Origin: a virus
Direction: 5' to 3' (one strand)
DNA: 64,000 bases
Virus record (IMG/VR): IMGVR_UViG_3300037725_000018
Coordinates: 159,358-223,357 of that record
The notes under the pieces were generated by a model. That model made no database searches. It was not told the DNA's origin and saw nothing but the letters and a program-made list of their open reading frames with translations. Of this stretch, positions 62,118 to 64,000 are shown in pieces (positions within the stretch are counted from its first letter, which is position 1; the number at the start of each line of letters is the position of its first letter). The translations under genes and the position numbers were made by a program.

Positions 62118-62687
62118 TTATCGGTTATCTCCGTCTCCACGAAGAACGTTTCTTTCGCTTCTGTCAAGTAGCTTGTTTACATTTAAGCTCATAACCGTTT
62201 CTAAACTAAAGAATCCGGCATGATGAGATATATGTTTCATGGTGCTAAATATAGTCTTCAAATTTTGAGCAATGTCTTCAATCTTTTCTTCTTTTCCATC
62301 GTCACCGCGAATAATCTTTTTGATTCTTCCATTCACGCGAACAGAACTTAAAAGAAGTTGTTCGGAGTATTCTCCGATTTGTTTAATCTGCGGTCCAAGT
62401 GGGCTTCCGGAAATATCTTGATCTAACTCTTCTTGAAACTGTTCTGTGTCTATATCAAGCTCATCAATAATACGAGCAGTGTACCACATAACGTCTCCAA
62501 GCTCACCCGCAAGACTTTTCCGTTCTTTTTGGCCGTACCTTTTGTTTCTGGCTCCGGCGTATTTAGAAGCCTTTTCATGAAACTCTCCAGCTTCATCGGA
62601 AAGCCCAAGTGCAACATAAGAAATTGCTTTTTCAGATGGATAAACTGCCGTTTCTTTTGTTTTTTCGATGTACTGTTGAATATTCAT
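62118..62687 (-). CDS. mazG: MazG-like NTP pyrophosphohydrolase
   Basis: 189 residues. Glu32 and Glu35 in DEAGEFHEKASKY and Glu62/Asp65 in AGELGDVMWYTARI form the metal-binding ExxE...ExxD motif of all-alpha NTP pyrophosphatases. The C-terminal ~100 residues are an extra helical region (QNLKTIFSTMKHISHHAGFF). MazG-type enzymes hydrolyse NTPs or reduce ppGpp and are common in phages. Confidence 0.85.
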   Translation of the reverse strand: MNIQQYIEKTKETAVYPSEKAISYVALGLSDEAGEFHEKASKYAGARNKRYGQKERKSLAGELGDVMWYTARIIDELDIDTEQFQEELDQDISGSPLGPQIKQIGEYSEQLLLSSVRVNGRIKKIIRGDDGKEEKIEDIAQNLKTIFSTMKHISHHAGFFSLETVMSLNVNKLLDRSERNVLRGDGDNR

Positions 62688-62719
62688 AACTGTATTTGTC
62701 TTATGGCTTTTGTTTGTTC

Positions 62720-63049
62720 TTAAAGGTTATCTCCGTTTTCAAACCAATGGTCATACCGAAAATCGTATCGGGTACGCTCTCTTTTTGTGGCAAATTTCGG
62801 AGGGTGTGTTTCAACCAAGTTCGGCTCCATCCACTCGATTTCAATCTCGTTGACGTTCTTTTTTAGCTTTTCAAACGCCTCTTGAAGAAGCCGATTGTTT
62901 TGCTCGATCTCCCGTCGCATAGACCCAAGACGATCCTCTCCGGTCATTTGCTTGTACTTCTTATATGCCTCTTTTAACTCTTGGTTCTTTTTGGCGTAAA
63001 ACTTACGAATTTCAGAAGGAAATTGAGAGTTTTTGATTCGCTGTTTCAT
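62720..63049 (-). CDS. Coiled-coil protein, 109 aa
   Basis: Residues 1-75 are a continuous charged helix (SEIRKFYAKKNQELKEAYKK; REIEQNNRLLQEAFEKLKKN), then a C-terminal Arg/Asp-rich end (RTRYDFRYDHWFENGDNL). Probably a dimeric adaptor. No family recognised. Confidence 0.6.
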   Translation of the reverse strand: MKQRIKNSQFPSEIRKFYAKKNQELKEAYKKYKQMTGEDRLGSMRREIEQNNRLLQEAFEKLKKNVNEIEIEWMEPNLVETHPPKFATKRERTRYDFRYDHWFENGDNL

Positions 63050-63055
63050 AGTCTG

Positions 63056-63424
63056 TTAATATCTTGTGTTGTTTTGTGGTTCGTTTTCTTCGGAAGAAGA
63101 AGGCGTTTGACCTTCTGTTCGTTCTTTATGTAGACTGTACATGATCTTTAGGTAGTTCAAAGCGTCTTCGAACCGCCCGTCAATCTTTTCTTCTTGATGT
63201 ATGTTGTCGCTCTTTGCATATGACATAAGGCTCGTCACATGCTTCATAAAGTAGACTGTAGCAACTAAGATCGGGTCTACGTCAAGAAAGTCCGCAATGA
63301 CCCGGAAGTTTTTATGTACGTCTTTTGCGTCCCCACTATACGCGGGGTTCTTCCTCTCTTCAGTTCTTCTTGCGTTCTTTAAAAGCTTGTTTTTTCTCTT
63401 CTGGTACTTTTTCTTTGTTGTCAT
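63056..63424 (-). CDS. Helical protein, nucleotide-metabolism-domain-like
   Basis: 122 residues. DVHKNFRVIADFLDVDPILV and a later RFEDALNYLKIMYSLH give the pattern of a phage helical domain (K-x-x-x-R...D-x-x-NYL) related to DUF6378-type proteins, seen next to nucleotide-modification genes. Basic N-terminus, polar tail. Tentative. Confidence 0.5.
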   Translation of the reverse strand: MTTKKKYQKRKNKLLKNARRTEERKNPAYSGDAKDVHKNFRVIADFLDVDPILVATVYFMKHVTSLMSYAKSDNIHQEEKIDGRFEDALNYLKIMYSLHKERTEGQTPSSSEENEPQNNTRY

Positions 63425-63624
63425 GTCTCTTTTTCTTTCCTTAGAAATGTCTTCACAAGATGCTCTTCATCGTCGGTGGTGTAAATGGATTGCCATTTTA
63501 AGGAAACGTAAGACCCGGATCTGTTGTACCGGGTTTTCATTTCATCCCCTTCTTGGCACACAGATTTGAAAAATTCTCTATCTGGTTTATTTTCTCCCCT
63601 AGAAATGTCAAATACGAATGTCAT
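63421..63624 (-). CDS. MVVIFE-family protein on - strand
   Basis: 67 residues beginning MTFVFDISRGENKPDREFFK. A central aromatic strand (GSYVSLKWQSIYTTDDEEHL) and basic end (KTFLRKEKET). Overlaps both neighbours by 4 bases, so it is coupled into the gp62 operon. Confidence 0.55.
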   Translation of the reverse strand: MTFVFDISRGENKPDREFFKSVCQEGDEMKTRYNRSGSYVSLKWQSIYTTDDEEHLVKTFLRKEKET

Positions 63625-64000
63625 ATCTGTTTGAGGTCTTTAACTTCATCTTCTTCAAGTGGGTAATTTTTCATTACCTCTTTGAACCGGGACTTATGTT
63701 TTTCGTCTTTCATGAAGATTTCAAAATACTCTTTCGCCTCCGAAACAGAGCAGTCGTAAAAGTCAACCAAATACTCGATCATCCAGTCTTTTGGAAAATC
63801 GCTTCCCTCTTCTTCCTTCTTCACATATTTGTAATACGTGTCGTCAGGAGGAAGAAGATGTTTGTACATTTTGTATGCCGCCTCGTCTGGCATTTCCATT
63901 GTAAGGTGTTGTACTTCGTTCACAACCGGACAGAGATCCGGGTTCATGGAAACGCCCCGGTTGACCATGTACGTGTTCCACTGCTTTCTCTCGGACTCAG
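63621..64000 (-). CDS. 62: Clamp-loader small subunit, gp62-like, cut by the window edge
   Basis: The open frame runs out of the right edge and no internal Met is needed. Visible residues include QWNTYMVNRGVSMNPDLCPV, VNEVQHLTMEMPDEAAYKMY, then LLPPDDTYYKYVKK and DWMIEYLVDFYDCSVSEAKE. This matches the order in T4 gp62 ([37 protein letters not shown], then a C-terminal helical unit). Gp62 works with gp44 to load the sliding clamp in phage replication. The gp44 gene is probably just beyond the window. Confidence 0.75.
   Translation of the reverse strand, partial: ESERKQWNTYMVNRGVSMNPDLCPVVNEVQHLTMEMPDEAAYKMYKHLLPPDDTYYKYVKKEEEGSDFPKDWMIEYLVDFYDCSVSEAKEYFEIFMKDEKHKSRFKEVMKNYPLEEDEVKDLKQI

Overview
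The window is an internal segment of a large double-stranded DNA phage genome, most likely a T4-like myovirus. The evidence is dense gene packing, long tail-fibre genes, two fibre proteins ending in intramolecular chaperone (S74) domains, phage-type DHFR and thymidylate synthase, a MazG-like pyrophosphohydrolase, a tRNA, and at the right edge a protein resembling the T4 gp62 clamp-loader subunit. Start codons almost never follow a Shine-Dalgarno sequence and leaders are AT-rich. This would fit a Bacteroidota host, but that is inference only. No integrase, plasmid or rRNA gene is present.

Layout. (1) 0.2-5.8 kb, + strand: a tandem array of tiny genes (mostly 50-75 codons) whose products nearly all begin with a short beta-strand such as MVVIFE, MIIILSE or MVILVE. 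(2) 5.9-7.8 kb, - strand: single small acidic genes separated by hairpins. (3) 7.8-8.6 kb: a non-coding divergent region with hairpins, a 7-bp tandem repeat and a structured-RNA candidate. (4) 8.6-11.4 kb, + strand: a second array of the same small family. (5) 11.6-15.4 kb, - strand: more monocistronic small genes, each with a terminator and a shared upstream element. (6) 15.5-17.4 kb: a third short array interrupted by a membrane-anchored HEIIH metalloprotease, then an HNH nuclease. (7) 17.9-39.0 kb, - strand: a tail-fibre/adhesin region with paralogous proteins of 1956, 1066 and 1460 residues rich in YadA-head-like repeats, a beta-propeller-like protein and two S74 proteins. (8) 39-41 kb: DHFR, an M15 peptidase and tRNA-Arg(CCU). 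(9) 41-50 kb: small genes, ThyA, zinc-ribbon proteins and a mini-intein inside a small DUF5872-like protein. (10) 50.3-56.8 kb: a surface-glycan cassette with a HAD phosphatase, two other glycosyltransferases, three GT29-type sialyltransferase homologues, NeuB-like nonulosonate synthase and NeuA-like CMP-nonulosonate synthetase. (11) 56.8-64 kb: SLOG protein, twin membrane proteins, a minimal kinase-like protein, a Cas4/RecB-like nuclease, MazG and gp62-like protein.

Two systems stand out. The first is a family of about 50 short paralogues, in three + strand arrays and scattered on the - strand, with decayed copies showing turnover. The second is a compact phage pathway that could make, activate and transfer a sialic-acid-like sugar, encoded close to a diversified fibre set that presumably reads surface glycans.
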